Source: an uncultured Thermanaerothrix sp.
GTDB lineage: Bacteria > Chloroflexota > Anaerolineae > Anaerolineales > Anaerolineaceae
DNA length: 64,000 nt
Reading direction: 5' to 3'
NCBI RefSeq assembly: GCF_938028735.1
Contig: NZ_CALIMF010000014.1
Coordinates: forward strand, 248,001-312,000
Shown here: positions 11,021-20,572 of the stretch, one piece after another
Position numbering within the stretch: the stretch's first letter is position 1
How the letters are laid out: each line of letters opens with the position of its first letter
Position numbers and translations under genes: made by a program
Notes under the pieces: generated by a model
Told to the model about the DNA's origin: nothing
The model's database searches: none
What the model saw: the letters and a program-made list of their open reading frames with translations, nothing else

Positions 11021-11049
11021 ATTCTACTACAAAACCCCCCATTTGCAAA
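11021..11049 (-). promoter_or_regulatory. Putative sigma70-type promoter for the riboswitch/metH transcript
   Basis: Minus strand TTTGCA-N17-TAGAAT about 35-40 nt upstream of the aptamer. Confidence 0.5.
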
Positions 11050-11100
11050 GCCCAATCCATTTGAACAATTGCGATATAATCTCAAAAGGAGCTTAAAGAC

Positions 11101-11517
11101 GTGACCCGAAATGAACAGTTCCCTCCCTTCTCTTTATTTTTCATCCCTTTTGTCTTGTTTAGCGGCTTGGGAGTAGGAGGATTGGTCCTGCTGATCACGC
11201 AGACACTTCCCACCCTATTCCCGCGCTGGCTCTTTTTCTTCTTGGGCACCCTGGGCGTTACCGGACTAGTATTGCCTGTGGTGTACTTCTTAAACCGGCG
11301 TTTTTCCTCCCCCAACCCACCTTCAACGGGCACTATCCTACGCGAAGCCTTGTGGGCTGGCATCCTTTTCGACCTGTTGGCCTGGCTACAATTAGAACGG
11401 GTTCTCACTCTGACCCTTGGAATGATCCTGTGCTTGGGGATCTTCATTCTTGAATTTTCGTTACGCTTGATCGAACGTGCCCAATGGCGCATTCACAAGA
11501 TTTCTCATGAGTCCTGA
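11101..11517 (+). CDS. Small hypothetical membrane protein (GTG start)
   Basis: Several hydrophobic segments; AAAGGAG ribosome-binding site 9 nt upstream and TATAAT at 11075-11080. Confidence 0.65.
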   Translation: MTRNEQFPPFSLFFIPFVLFSGLGVGGLVLLITQTLPTLFPRWLFFFLGTLGVTGLVLPVVYFLNRRFSSPNPPSTGTILREALWAGILFDLLAWLQLERVLTLTLGMILCLGIFILEFSLRLIERAQWRIHKISHES

Positions 11518-12886
11518 ACTGCGTCGGATCCCATCTGTAGATCAACTGCTCCACCTTCCAGCGGCCACTGCGTTAATCGAATCTTTTGGCCGTCCCATGA
11601 CCTTGAAAGCTCTAAGGGAAACATTAAGCGCATTGCGTACAAGCCTCATGCAGGGGCAAACGGTTGAAATTACCCCTGAGGTCATTTTTGCCCATTCTCA
11701 GACCTTATTAAACACCTGGTTTACACCCTCGCTTAGGCCAGTGATTAATGCCACCGGGGTGGTTCTACACACCAACCTAGGACGTGCTCCACTAAGCCAA
11801 AGCGCACGTCAGGCCATCTTCCACATTGCTCAGGGTTATTGCAACCTGGAATACAATCTCGATAAGGGAGAGCGAGGCACCCGCAACAGCCATGTCACCC
11901 AATTGCTAACCCAGCTAACCAACGCAGAAGACGCCCTGGTCGTTAACAACAACGCTGCTGCGGTTTTGCTCACGCTCAGCGCACTCGCCGCACGACGCAA
12001 GGTTCTCATTGCCCGTTCACAACTTATTGAAATCGGAGGTGGTTTCCGCATCCCCGAGGTTATGCGCCAATCCAAAGCGCACTTACTCGAGGTGGGCACC
12101 ACCAACCGCACTCGCGCTGAGGACTATGAGAATGCCCTACGAGAATTTGGAGCGGCGATGATCTTGCATGCTCATCACTCTAATTTCCGTATCGTCGGTT
12201 TCACCGAAGAGCCTACCCTCTCAGCACTGGCGGAATTGGCTCATCGTCATCAAATCCCATTGGTGGACGATATTGGATCCGGAGCCCTCGTTGATACTGC
12301 CCGTTACGGCCTGGCTCATGAACCAACCGTGCAGGAGTCCTTGGCTGCAGGGGCGGATTTGGTGTGCTTTTCAGGGGACAAATTGTTAGGTGGCCCCCAG
12401 GCCGGAATCATTGTCGGTAAGAAGTACTTACTAGAGAAAATCAAACGCCACCCGCTGGCCCGCGCGGTGCGCGCCGATAAAGTCACTCTAGCAGCTCTCT
12501 CCGCCACCCTCTTGCATTACTTAAAAGGTGATTGGGAACAAGCCATCCCCATCTGGCAAATGATTGCCCAATCTGAGAAAGTGCTGAGAGAAAGAGCTAT
12601 CCGTTGGCAAACCATTCTGGGGGCGGGCTCCGTAATTCCCGGATACTCTACTGTTGGCGGAGGTAGTCTGCCGGGTGAAGTACTACCCACGCATCTGCTC
12701 AGCCTTTCAGTAAAGTCCCCCACCCAGGCGCTGAAATGGCTGCGCACTCGTCCCACTCCTATTATTGCTCGTATCGAAAACGATCAAATTATGTTGGATC
12801 CCCGCACTGTGTTGCTAGAGCAGGAAAGAACTCTCTTGGACGAGTTGCACCCACTTGTTATCCAAGAGGGTTTGCAGCAAGTGTGA
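11507..12886 (+). CDS. selA: L-seryl-tRNA(Sec) selenium transferase
   Basis: LRRIPSVDQLL, VINATGVVLHTNLGRAPLS, CFSGDKLLGGPQAGIIVG (PLP-lysine region); start placed at MSPELRR inside the listed ORF. Confidence 0.9.
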   Translation: MSPELRRIPSVDQLLHLPAATALIESFGRPMTLKALRETLSALRTSLMQGQTVEITPEVIFAHSQTLLNTWFTPSLRPVINATGVVLHTNLGRAPLSQSARQAIFHIAQGYCNLEYNLDKGERGTRNSHVTQLLTQLTNAEDALVVNNNAAAVLLTLSALAARRKVLIARSQLIEIGGGFRIPEVMRQSKAHLLEVGTTNRTRAEDYENALREFGAAMILHAHHSNFRIVGFTEEPTLSALAELAHRHQIPLVDDIGSGALVDTARYGLAHEPTVQESLAAGADLVCFSGDKLLGGPQAGIIVGKKYLLEKIKRHPLARAVRADKVTLAALSATLLHYLKGDWEQAIPIWQMIAQSEKVLRERAIRWQTILGAGSVIPGYSTVGGGSLPGEVLPTHLLSLSVKSPTQALKWLRTRPTPIIARIENDQIMLDPRTVLLEQERTLLDELHPLVIQEGLQQV

Positions 12887-12917
12887 CTTAGCATTCCATC
12901 TTCCCTTGGAGACAAGC

Positions 12918-14159
12918 ATGAGAAAAGACCTAGACCACTTGATGCACACTCACAATGTGGACGCCCTGTGGATTATGGGGCCAACCACTCATAACCCTGC
13001 CATGCGTTATTTTTGTGGCGAGGCTTCTCTTACTGGGGCTGATCTCTTTAAGCGTCGCAATCAACCGCCCACGCTATTTTATCGGTCTATGGAACGCGAT
13101 GAGGCCGCCAAAACCGGACTGATCACCCGTTGTTATGACGACTATCCTTTTAGGACTTATTATGAGCAAGCCAACGGAGATATTTCGCAGGCTACGGCTT
13201 TACGCTTCCGTAAAATGCTGGAAGATCTTCATCTCGAACGTAGCCGAATCGCCCTTTACGGCAAAATCGAATTTGGACCGCAGTTTGATTTGGTCAAACA
13301 ATTACAAACATTAATGCCGGAGGCAGAGTTTCTCGGTTTTGCTGATGATCCAATACTCCTGATGGCAATGATGACTAAAGACGAGGATGAGATTGAACGA
13401 ATTCGGCAAATGGGCCGCGTAACTACTCAGGTGGTGGCCCAAACGGCAGATTTCCTGAGTCAGCATCGGGCTAAGGGTGGCATTTTAATCAAATCAGACG
13501 GCGAACCACTCACCATAGGTGAGGTTAAGCGAAGGATCAACCTATGGCTGGCCGAACAGGGGGCCGAGAATTCTGAAGGCACCATATTTGCCATCGGACG
13601 GGATGCGGCTATTCCTCACAGCACCGGGAACCCCCATGATGTGCTGCGCTTAGGGGAAACGATCGTTTTCGATATCTTTCCCCATGAAGCCGGTGGAGGC
13701 TACTTCTATGATTTCACCCGCACCTGGTGCCTAGGATTCGCTACAGACGAAGCTCTTGGGCTTTACGAACAAGTGCTCTCCGTGTATCGCCAAGTTGTGC
13801 AGGAATTGGCCCCTAACCGCTTCTTCAAGTTCTACCACGACCGCACATGCGAATTGTTTGAAGCCATGGGGCATCCCACAGTGCGCACTAACCCCACAAC
13901 GCAAGAAGGATATGTGCACAGCCTAGGGCATGGCTTGGGCCTACATGTCCATGAGTACCCAGTAAGTGGGGCCTATGCCAATGAATCACGCGATCTCCTT
14001 GCGCCTGGCACGGTTTTTACCATCGAACCTGGGCTTTACTACCCCCAAAAGGGCATAGGTGTACGCCTGGAGGACACCTATGCTGTGCTACCTGATGGAC
14101 AAATCACCTGCCTCGCCGAGTACCCGCCTGATCTCGTAATTCCTGTTCGGGCAAGTTAG
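12918..14159 (+). CDS. M24 family metallopeptidase (Xaa-Pro aminopeptidase-like)
   Basis: VFDIFPHEAGGGYFYDFTRTW, HSLGHGLGLHVHEYP, GTVFTIEPGLYYPQKGIGVRLEDTYAV; start placed at MRKDLDHLM. Confidence 0.88.
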   Translation: MRKDLDHLMHTHNVDALWIMGPTTHNPAMRYFCGEASLTGADLFKRRNQPPTLFYRSMERDEAAKTGLITRCYDDYPFRTYYEQANGDISQATALRFRKMLEDLHLERSRIALYGKIEFGPQFDLVKQLQTLMPEAEFLGFADDPILLMAMMTKDEDEIERIRQMGRVTTQVVAQTADFLSQHRAKGGILIKSDGEPLTIGEVKRRINLWLAEQGAENSEGTIFAIGRDAAIPHSTGNPHDVLRLGETIVFDIFPHEAGGGYFYDFTRTWCLGFATDEALGLYEQVLSVYRQVVQELAPNRFFKFYHDRTCELFEAMGHPTVRTNPTTQEGYVHSLGHGLGLHVHEYPVSGAYANESRDLLAPGTVFTIEPGLYYPQKGIGVRLEDTYAVLPDGQITCLAEYPPDLVIPVRAS

Positions 14160-14200
14160 AGAGGCATTCACAAAAACTCTTTCTGGGCACTCTTTACGTT

Positions 14201-15982
14201 TTAGATCAGGACATCTACCACCAGTGCCAGAAAAACCAGCGCAAGGTACATGCTGGAAATGCGATACATCTGATAAGCCGGACGATTGCCAGAAAGGCGC
14301 AACACCCGCCAGGCTGCATAAATTAACCATGCTCCCAGGAGCAGCGCAGCAAATAGGAAAAGGCGACCAGTCAGATTAAAGAGTGGCATTAACAGTGTCA
14401 GAGCCACTAATTCTAAGGTATAAATGAAAATCTGCCGGCGCGTCGCCTTCTCCCCCTGCACAACCGGCAACATTGGAATACCGGCGCGAGCGTAGTCCTT
14501 CTGCCGCACTAGCGCCAAGGCCCAAAAATGCGGAGGCGTCCAGAGGAAAATGATAGCGAACAGAAATAGGGCTGGCACCTGGAGATCATTAGCTACTGCT
14601 GCCCAACCCACCAGAGGTGGAATCGCTCCAGCGCCTCCACCAATCACAATATTCTGGGTCGTGGCCGGTTTGAGCCACAAACTGTAAACCCCAACATAGT
14701 AGATCATCCCAGCCAGGGCAAGCAATGCACTGAGCAAGTTAACCTTACCCGCCAGGAGGAAAAAGGCCGTTAGGCATGCTGTCACCCCATAGGTCAGACC
14801 CTGAGCTGGCGTCAGAATACCTGAAGGAATGGGCCGCTTAGCCGTTCGTTGCATGCGGCGATCCACATCACGGTCAATGTATTGGTTAATGGCACTGGCA
14901 CCTCCAGCCGCCAAAGCCCCTCCCAGAAGTGTCCAAAACGTCAGACGCAAATCTGGCAATCCTCTGGCTGCCAGTACCATCCCGGTGTAGGTTGTGACCA
15001 GAAGAAGCGCCACAATCACGGGCTTATTCAATAAGAAGTAGGCTTTGAAGCGCACACGCCAGGAGATCTCATCCGAGACCCTCTCAACGGCTTGCGGTAA
15101 GCGTACCCACATCCCATAGACCAGTGCAACCATTGCCCCCCATAATGCCACAATGTTGAGGGCATGCAGGGCCACCATATCGCCAGGATACCCGCGGCTA
15201 ACCATCCATCCGCCCAGCCCAACCTGGCCCAAGAAAAGCATACCAACCGCCAGCGCAAGAGGCAAGATAACTGGATCTGCATTGTAGTCCCGCCCTACTC
15301 TTACGATTATGATAACCATCCCTATCAAGACCAAAAGGCTCGCCAAGCGATGAATAAGGGTGCTCCACCCCCACTCGCTCAGCACCCAACCGCCTGCACA
15401 AAGCGGCCACCCTCCACATACCCGCCCCCCAGGATCCAGCGTACTAGCAAAACCACTTGCCAGAAGGATAAAGGTTACCCCCATAACCCCCAGCCCTAGA
15501 AGAACCGACTTGTGGCTGGATCTAGCGCCTTTGCCCATAGGGCTTTGAAAGGCTGGTAGGGTAGAGAGGGTACTCACCCCCACAGCTGTCAGCGCCGCTA
15601 ATCCGAGCCCAAGATGCAGCAGAGCAAGGGATTCCCAAGCCAATACACGGGAGATGATCCCTAGTAGGCCCTGGAGAGCAAGCGCCACGATGCCACCAAT
15701 CAGTCCCCCGCGTTCAAGAGATGACAAGACTTGCCATCTGACCACCAGCTGCCAACCCCCGAAAACGATTACCAATCCAGTCGCAAGCCAGGAAAGGACC
15801 GGGTGCATTAAAGCCACCCATGGCAACCAAGTCACCGGCTGGCCGGGGACAAAAACACATTTCAGGTTTTGAACACATTCCTGCGCAACCCCTACAAAGC
15901 GGGCCACATACCCGCTGTAAACTGCTAGGATCAGGAAACCAAGGCTCACCCCATAGGCTCCACGCCAAATCTGTTCCTTCAT
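14201..15982 (-). CDS. Fused heme A synthase (CtaA/COX15-like) + protoheme IX farnesyltransferase (CtaB)
   Basis: N-terminal half multi-TM with COX15-like LIHRLASLLVLIG and DMVALHALNIVALWG; C-terminal half LLNKPVIVALLLVTTYTGM, SAINQYIDRDVDRRMQRTAKRPIPSG (CtaB). One ORF, no internal stop. Confidence 0.9.
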   Translation of the reverse strand: MKEQIWRGAYGVSLGFLILAVYSGYVARFVGVAQECVQNLKCVFVPGQPVTWLPWVALMHPVLSWLATGLVIVFGGWQLVVRWQVLSSLERGGLIGGIVALALQGLLGIISRVLAWESLALLHLGLGLAALTAVGVSTLSTLPAFQSPMGKGARSSHKSVLLGLGVMGVTFILLASGFASTLDPGGRVCGGWPLCAGGWVLSEWGWSTLIHRLASLLVLIGMVIIIVRVGRDYNADPVILPLALAVGMLFLGQVGLGGWMVSRGYPGDMVALHALNIVALWGAMVALVYGMWVRLPQAVERVSDEISWRVRFKAYFLLNKPVIVALLLVTTYTGMVLAARGLPDLRLTFWTLLGGALAAGGASAINQYIDRDVDRRMQRTAKRPIPSGILTPAQGLTYGVTACLTAFFLLAGKVNLLSALLALAGMIYYVGVYSLWLKPATTQNIVIGGGAGAIPPLVGWAAVANDLQVPALFLFAIIFLWTPPHFWALALVRQKDYARAGIPMLPVVQGEKATRRQIFIYTLELVALTLLMPLFNLTGRLFLFAALLLGAWLIYAAWRVLRLSGNRPAYQMYRISSMYLALVFLALVVDVLI

Positions 15983-16764
15983 CCTTCCTCGTCCTCCAAA
16001 GGTTTATCTTGGGCTGGACTAGGTTTGCGCATTTGCCGTCTCACAAAAAACGGATATCCAATTCCCAAGATCGCAGCGAATGTAAACCACTGGATGGCAT
16101 ATCCCAAATGAGGCCCCTCACTAATTTCCACCTCACTCAAGGTACGATAGGGTAACCCTTGCCAAGTTGGATCGGGCGCCTGTTGAATATAAATGGGCAA
16201 TAGGGACAACTGCGTTTGCTGTTGAATACGGGAAATATTGACCAGGTTCCAGGCATCCAGCCGTTCCTGACCAGGTGCCAACGTCGGATCTGGCACACCA
16301 CCAAAATCTGGCCGCTCTTGGCCACGTCGAATCACCCCCTTCACTGATATCACTCCTTTTTCCTGATAGGCTAAGCGTGCTGGAAGTTGGGCTTCCTCAT
16401 AGGGCAACCACCCCCGATCCACAAGCACAGCCCAGGAGGTTCCCTGAATTCGTAGCGGTGTCAACACGTGAAACCCAAGTTGCCCTTGCCACACCTGATT
16501 ACGCAGCAAGACCTCGTCAGAATGATCATACTCTCCTGTTACAACAACCTCTCGGTACTCCATATCCGGTAATTGGATGATGGAGAAAGAGTCTGAGTTG
16601 AGATCAAGAGGGGGTAGGGATCGAGCAGCTAGTACTCGCTCATTAAAAGCACGCCGTTGAGCTAGCCGGTCCAACTGCCAGAATCCCAGCCGAATCATAA
16701 CGATCATGCCAATCAACACTAATAGGGTGGTCGCACCCCAACGCCCCAACCAATGTGTTCTCAT
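15979..16764 (-). CDS. SURF1 family cytochrome oxidase assembly protein
   Basis: LGFWQLDRLAQRRAFNERV, VLVDRGWLPYEEA, GPHLGYAIQWFTFA. Confidence 0.9.
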   Translation of the reverse strand: MRTHWLGRWGATTLLVLIGMIVMIRLGFWQLDRLAQRRAFNERVLAARSLPPLDLNSDSFSIIQLPDMEYREVVVTGEYDHSDEVLLRNQVWQGQLGFHVLTPLRIQGTSWAVLVDRGWLPYEEAQLPARLAYQEKGVISVKGVIRRGQERPDFGGVPDPTLAPGQERLDAWNLVNISRIQQQTQLSLLPIYIQQAPDPTWQGLPYRTLSEVEISEGPHLGYAIQWFTFAAILGIGYPFFVRRQMRKPSPAQDKPLEDEEG

Positions 16765-16771
16765 ACGCTAC

Positions 16772-17287
16772 CTAAGACCCAGATGATGAAGGCGCCACTT
16801 TTTCTGGAAGAGGTACCGCCACCAGAGAGTAAACCCACATTAGCATCCAGGTGGGAATCATGACTGCCAAAATACCCTGAATACGATCTACAGGGCGGAT
16901 GCGCGGACGCACGTCAATCCCCAGAATCTGCGAGGTTTGAAACGAACACGCCATGCTATAGGCGCTTGGACGATCCAAGTTGAGCGAGGCTGCGCTTCCG
17001 GATGGGATCCAGAGAGGGCCAAGTTGATGGCTAACGCTATCTTCATTGCGCACAACCAAAATATCCCCCTCCGTAAAAACCATGGGCGGGAGGGTCGGCC
17101 CTGGTCCCCCCATCGAGATCTGAGCCGCTGTACCTAGGGGTATAACGATCTCAATAGTACGGGGAACATTTTCACTTTCACCTCGTAGCAACCAATAGGC
17201 ACCTTCCCCTACCAGGATCCCTACTAGGAGGCTGAGCAGAAATGTGATTCCTAGGCGGACAAGTACTGCTTTCGCCATTGCGCTCAT
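16772..17287 (-). CDS. Membrane protein with cupredoxin-like extracytoplasmic domain
   Basis: TM at both ends; central FTEGDILVVRNEDSVSHQLGPLWIPSGSAASLNL...YSMACSFQ resembles a cupredoxin fold with His and Cys positions. Confidence 0.6.
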   Translation of the reverse strand: MSAMAKAVLVRLGITFLLSLLVGILVGEGAYWLLRGESENVPRTIEIVIPLGTAAQISMGGPGPTLPPMVFTEGDILVVRNEDSVSHQLGPLWIPSGSAASLNLDRPSAYSMACSFQTSQILGIDVRPRIRPVDRIQGILAVMIPTWMLMWVYSLVAVPLPEKVAPSSSGS

Positions 17288-17898
17288 GGACGAACATCCC
17301 GCAGAATCAACCGCAAGTCATTCACCAGATCATCCGCAGAGGTGCCAAACGCATAAGTCAGACGCAAATTACCTTGCGCGTCTATCAGGTAAACCCGCGC
17401 CGAATGATCTACCAGGTAGCTCTCTCCCCGACTTACCTCATCGCGCACCTGCCGGTACACCCCATATGCCTGCCAAATCGGTTGTAGATCTACTTCCTCT
17501 CCTGAGAGGCCGATGAAAGCGGGATTAAACGCTGCTGCATAGGATTGAGCACGCTGAAGTGTATCGCGGCGAGGATCCACGGAGATAAAGACCACTTTTA
17601 TGTTCTCAGCCTGCCGGCCAAGTCGTTTGAGAGCAGCGTTGAGGTCAGCCAAGGTCGTTGGACACACATCTGGGCAGTAGGTATAACCAAAGAAAAGCAA
17701 AACTATTTTGCCTCGTTGATCGCTCAGAGTAAAGAGCCCGCCATCCGCCCGGATAAGGGAAAAATCGGGCGCAGGAACAGGGGGATCAAGTAACGAACCG
17801 CGGAATTGGGCATGTGGCGGAAAAAGAAGCCCGCTTAGGAGTAAAACCCCTACCACAATCCCAATCCCAATCAAAAGCCCGTATTGCCGCACGTGCAT
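17284..17898 (-). CDS. SCO1/SenC family copper chaperone
   Basis: FFGYTYCPDVCPTTLADLNAALKRLG, VFISVDPRRDT, YLVDHSARVYLID; start placed at MHVRQYGLL. Confidence 0.92.
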   Translation of the reverse strand: MHVRQYGLLIGIGIVVGVLLLSGLLFPPHAQFRGSLLDPPVPAPDFSLIRADGGLFTLSDQRGKIVLLFFGYTYCPDVCPTTLADLNAALKRLGRQAENIKVVFISVDPRRDTLQRAQSYAAAFNPAFIGLSGEEVDLQPIWQAYGVYRQVRDEVSRGESYLVDHSARVYLIDAQGNLRLTYAFGTSADDLVNDLRLILRDVRP

Positions 17899-17900
17899 AT

Positions 17901-18473
17901 TTACAGCGCTCCCATTAGGTAGAGGGCAGGGTAAAAGAAGATCCATACTACATCCACAAAGTGCCAATAATTTGCACAGGCTTCCACAGCCCAATGGCGC
18001 TCCGGTGAATATCGCCCCTTTAGCCCGTTGCGGAAAACAATCAGCAGAAAAATTACACCTGTCAACACGTGGAACGCATGCATCCCGGTCATCATATAGA
18101 ATACTGCGCCTTCAGCCCCATCTGACGGCCCAAAGGGCGCAAGCCGCCACTCGAATCCGATCACACCTACCAGGAAGGCAATTCCCAAAAGCATGGTTAT
18201 AAACGTGCTGGTCAGGAAACCACGCCGATTTCCAGCTGCAATCATCGCCTCTGCCCGGTTCATGAAAAAGCTGCTGGTCAACAACACCGAGGTCACAATC
18301 AATCCTAAGGTCTGATCCAGTTCAGGCCTGCGCCCACCTAGTAGGTAAAAGCGCGTAACCAGCAGAGCTCCGAACATAAAAGCATCCGAGATAATGAACA
18401 GCCACAAACCAATGCGATTGGTGGCAACGCGCTGTCGATAAGCATCAAGGCTGATCGGATGGGTGCTCATCAA
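17901..18473 (-). CDS. ctaE: Cytochrome c oxidase subunit III
   Basis: LWLFIISDAFMFGALL, GMHAFHVLTGVIFL, CANYWHFVDVVWIFFYPALYL. Confidence 0.93.
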   Translation of the reverse strand: MMSTHPISLDAYRQRVATNRIGLWLFIISDAFMFGALLVTRFYLLGGRRPELDQTLGLIVTSVLLTSSFFMNRAEAMIAAGNRRGFLTSTFITMLLGIAFLVGVIGFEWRLAPFGPSDGAEGAVFYMMTGMHAFHVLTGVIFLLIVFRNGLKGRYSPERHWAVEACANYWHFVDVVWIFFYPALYLMGAL

Positions 18474-18682
18474 TGCTCCTCCCGTGATCGAAAAACACGC
18501 ATTAGGTGCATGTAGAACTGAATGACAACTGCGGCCTTAAGTAGGGCAATAGCCCATAAAATTGCACTCGGCGCTTCGTGTGTCCCCGCATAAAATTCCA
18601 GAACAGTCAGAACTGCCAAAAAGATGAACACGTAAACGCCACGTCGTATCTCAAAGGTGGATTTATTGGTGGTTTGCATCAT
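18470..18682 (-). CDS. Cytochrome c oxidase subunit IV-like small membrane protein
   Basis: 70 aa, YVFIFLAVLTVLEFYAG ... ALLKAAVVIQFYMHL, typical bacterial subunit IV; sits between subunits I and III. Confidence 0.85.
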   Translation of the reverse strand: MMQTTNKSTFEIRRGVYVFIFLAVLTVLEFYAGTHEAPSAILWAIALLKAAVVIQFYMHLMRVFRSREEH

Positions 18683-18696
18683 CGTCCTCCTGTCTC

Positions 18697-20562
18697 TTAA
18701 TCATCTCCTACAGGCTGAGTTAGTGGCTCCACATACCGTGACCCCTTCAGCCCATAATCGTAGGGCTCCCCCACAACCCGGAAAGGCTGAGGATAGTTGT
18801 GCATGGGAGCTGGTGAGGGCAATAACTGCCACTCCGGCGACCGCGACTGCCAGACATTGCCCAGTGCCACTTCCCCGCGGCGCAAACTCACCACCAGATT
18901 GATGAAGAAAATCAACACCGAAAGCCCAATTAGAAAGCCAGCAATAGTGATAATCAGATGAGCGGTATCAAACCCCTGGGCAGGATCGTAATCGGCGATA
19001 CGCCGCCGCATCCCCAGCATCCCCACCCACATTTGACCAAAGGTCATCACCAGGAAAGAAGGGGTCATTAACCAAAAATGCAATCGTCCCAGGGTCTCAT
19101 TTAGCTTCCGACCGCTCACCTTAGGGAACCAATAATAAATAGCCGCAAAGAGAGGGAAGATATAACCCCCGAACATCGTATCATGGAAGTGACCAACAAC
19201 AAAATACGTATCGTGTAGATGGAGATCCGTTGCGACTACACCGTTAGGGGGGCCGCTCAGTCCACCCATGAGAAAAACCATAATGGCCCCCAGTACGAAA
19301 AGCATCGGCACGGGAGTACGGATGCGTCCTTGCCACAAAGTGGCTACCCAACTGAAAAATTTGATCCCGGTCGGCACGGCCACCAGTAGCGTGCTATACA
19401 TAAACGGCACGCGCAGATATTCTTCCATTCCTGAGGTAAACATGTGATGACCCCACACCAAGAAGCCCACCAGCGCGATGCCCAACGAAGACATGGCAAC
19501 CCAACGATAGCCGAAAAGAGGTTTACGCACAAAAACGGGCAGCAATTCACTGATCACACCCAATCCAGGTAACACAAAGATGTACACGGCCGGGTGAGAA
19601 TAGAACCAAAAGAGATGTTGAAAAAGAATCGGATTGCCGCCTTTGGTCGGATCAAAAAACCCCATGCCAAACAAACGCTCGAACATCACCATCTGAAAGG
19701 AAAGGCCAATCAATTGAGTAGCTGTCAGGGCAATTATGGACGCTGCCAGGGTGGCCCAGGCAAATATAGGCATTCGAAACAGTGACATTCCGGGTGCACG
19801 CAACCGAATGATGGTGGTGATCAGGTTAAGAGCTCCCAAAATGGAAGACCACCCGTTGAAGAACACCCCCACAAAGAACATCTGCATTCCTAGAGGCGCG
19901 CGGATACTTAGGGGCGGATAAGCCGTCCAACCTGTATCGAAGCCGCCCACAAAGAGAGCGCTCAACAACGTGATCGAAGCAGGAACAGCAATCCAGAATG
20001 AGAAGGCATTCAGGCGCGGAAAGGCCATGTCCCTGGCTCCAATCAGTAACGGAACTAGGAAATTGGCCATGGCGGCGAATCCCAGCAAGATTGAGATAAT
20101 TAGCACCATGCCGTGCATCCCGATCAGGGTGTTGAAAAAGTTCAACGAAAGAAACTGCATTCCCGAACGAGCCAGTTCGACACGAAAAATCAGCGCAAAA
20201 CTCCCCCCAATGGCCAACAGCAAGAGAGACAATATACCGTATTGAACCCCAATCACCTTGTGATCCAGGCTATAACCCAGATAGCGTTGCCAACCGGGTT
20301 GCTCTTCGATTTCCTCGATGTCAGGGGTCTCATGCCCCAGTGCCCAGGCAAACCAATCCCTGAAGGCGCCCAAGGTGATCATAAAACCTAAAACCCCACC
20401 AAACGCTCCGGCTACCCAGGCAGGTTCAGTCTTCCAGGGCAGCCCCATAGCAGCACGCACAGCGCTCAACAGCCCCATGCCTATCAGAAAGCCCAAAATC
20501 TGCCCAACAAGCCCACGCACCAAACCAATTGACCAGAAACGTTTCATTGCACCCTCCATCAA
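18697..20562 (-). CDS. ctaD: Cytochrome c oxidase subunit I
   Basis: LDHKVIGVQYGI, FWFYSHPAVYIFVLPG, VWGHHMFTSGM, HDTYFVVGHFHDTMFGG. Extra N-terminal hydrophobic segments. Confidence 0.95.
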   Translation of the reverse strand: MMEGAMKRFWSIGLVRGLVGQILGFLIGMGLLSAVRAAMGLPWKTEPAWVAGAFGGVLGFMITLGAFRDWFAWALGHETPDIEEIEEQPGWQRYLGYSLDHKVIGVQYGILSLLLLAIGGSFALIFRVELARSGMQFLSLNFFNTLIGMHGMVLIISILLGFAAMANFLVPLLIGARDMAFPRLNAFSFWIAVPASITLLSALFVGGFDTGWTAYPPLSIRAPLGMQMFFVGVFFNGWSSILGALNLITTIIRLRAPGMSLFRMPIFAWATLAASIIALTATQLIGLSFQMVMFERLFGMGFFDPTKGGNPILFQHLFWFYSHPAVYIFVLPGLGVISELLPVFVRKPLFGYRWVAMSSLGIALVGFLVWGHHMFTSGMEEYLRVPFMYSTLLVAVPTGIKFFSWVATLWQGRIRTPVPMLFVLGAIMVFLMGGLSGPPNGVVATDLHLHDTYFVVGHFHDTMFGGYIFPLFAAIYYWFPKVSGRKLNETLGRLHFWLMTPSFLVMTFGQMWVGMLGMRRRIADYDPAQGFDTAHLIITIAGFLIGLSVLIFFINLVVSLRRGEVALGNVWQSRSPEWQLLPSPAPMHNYPQPFRVVGEPYDYGLKGSRYVEPLTQPVGDD

Positions 20563-20572
20563 CGTGTTGAAA

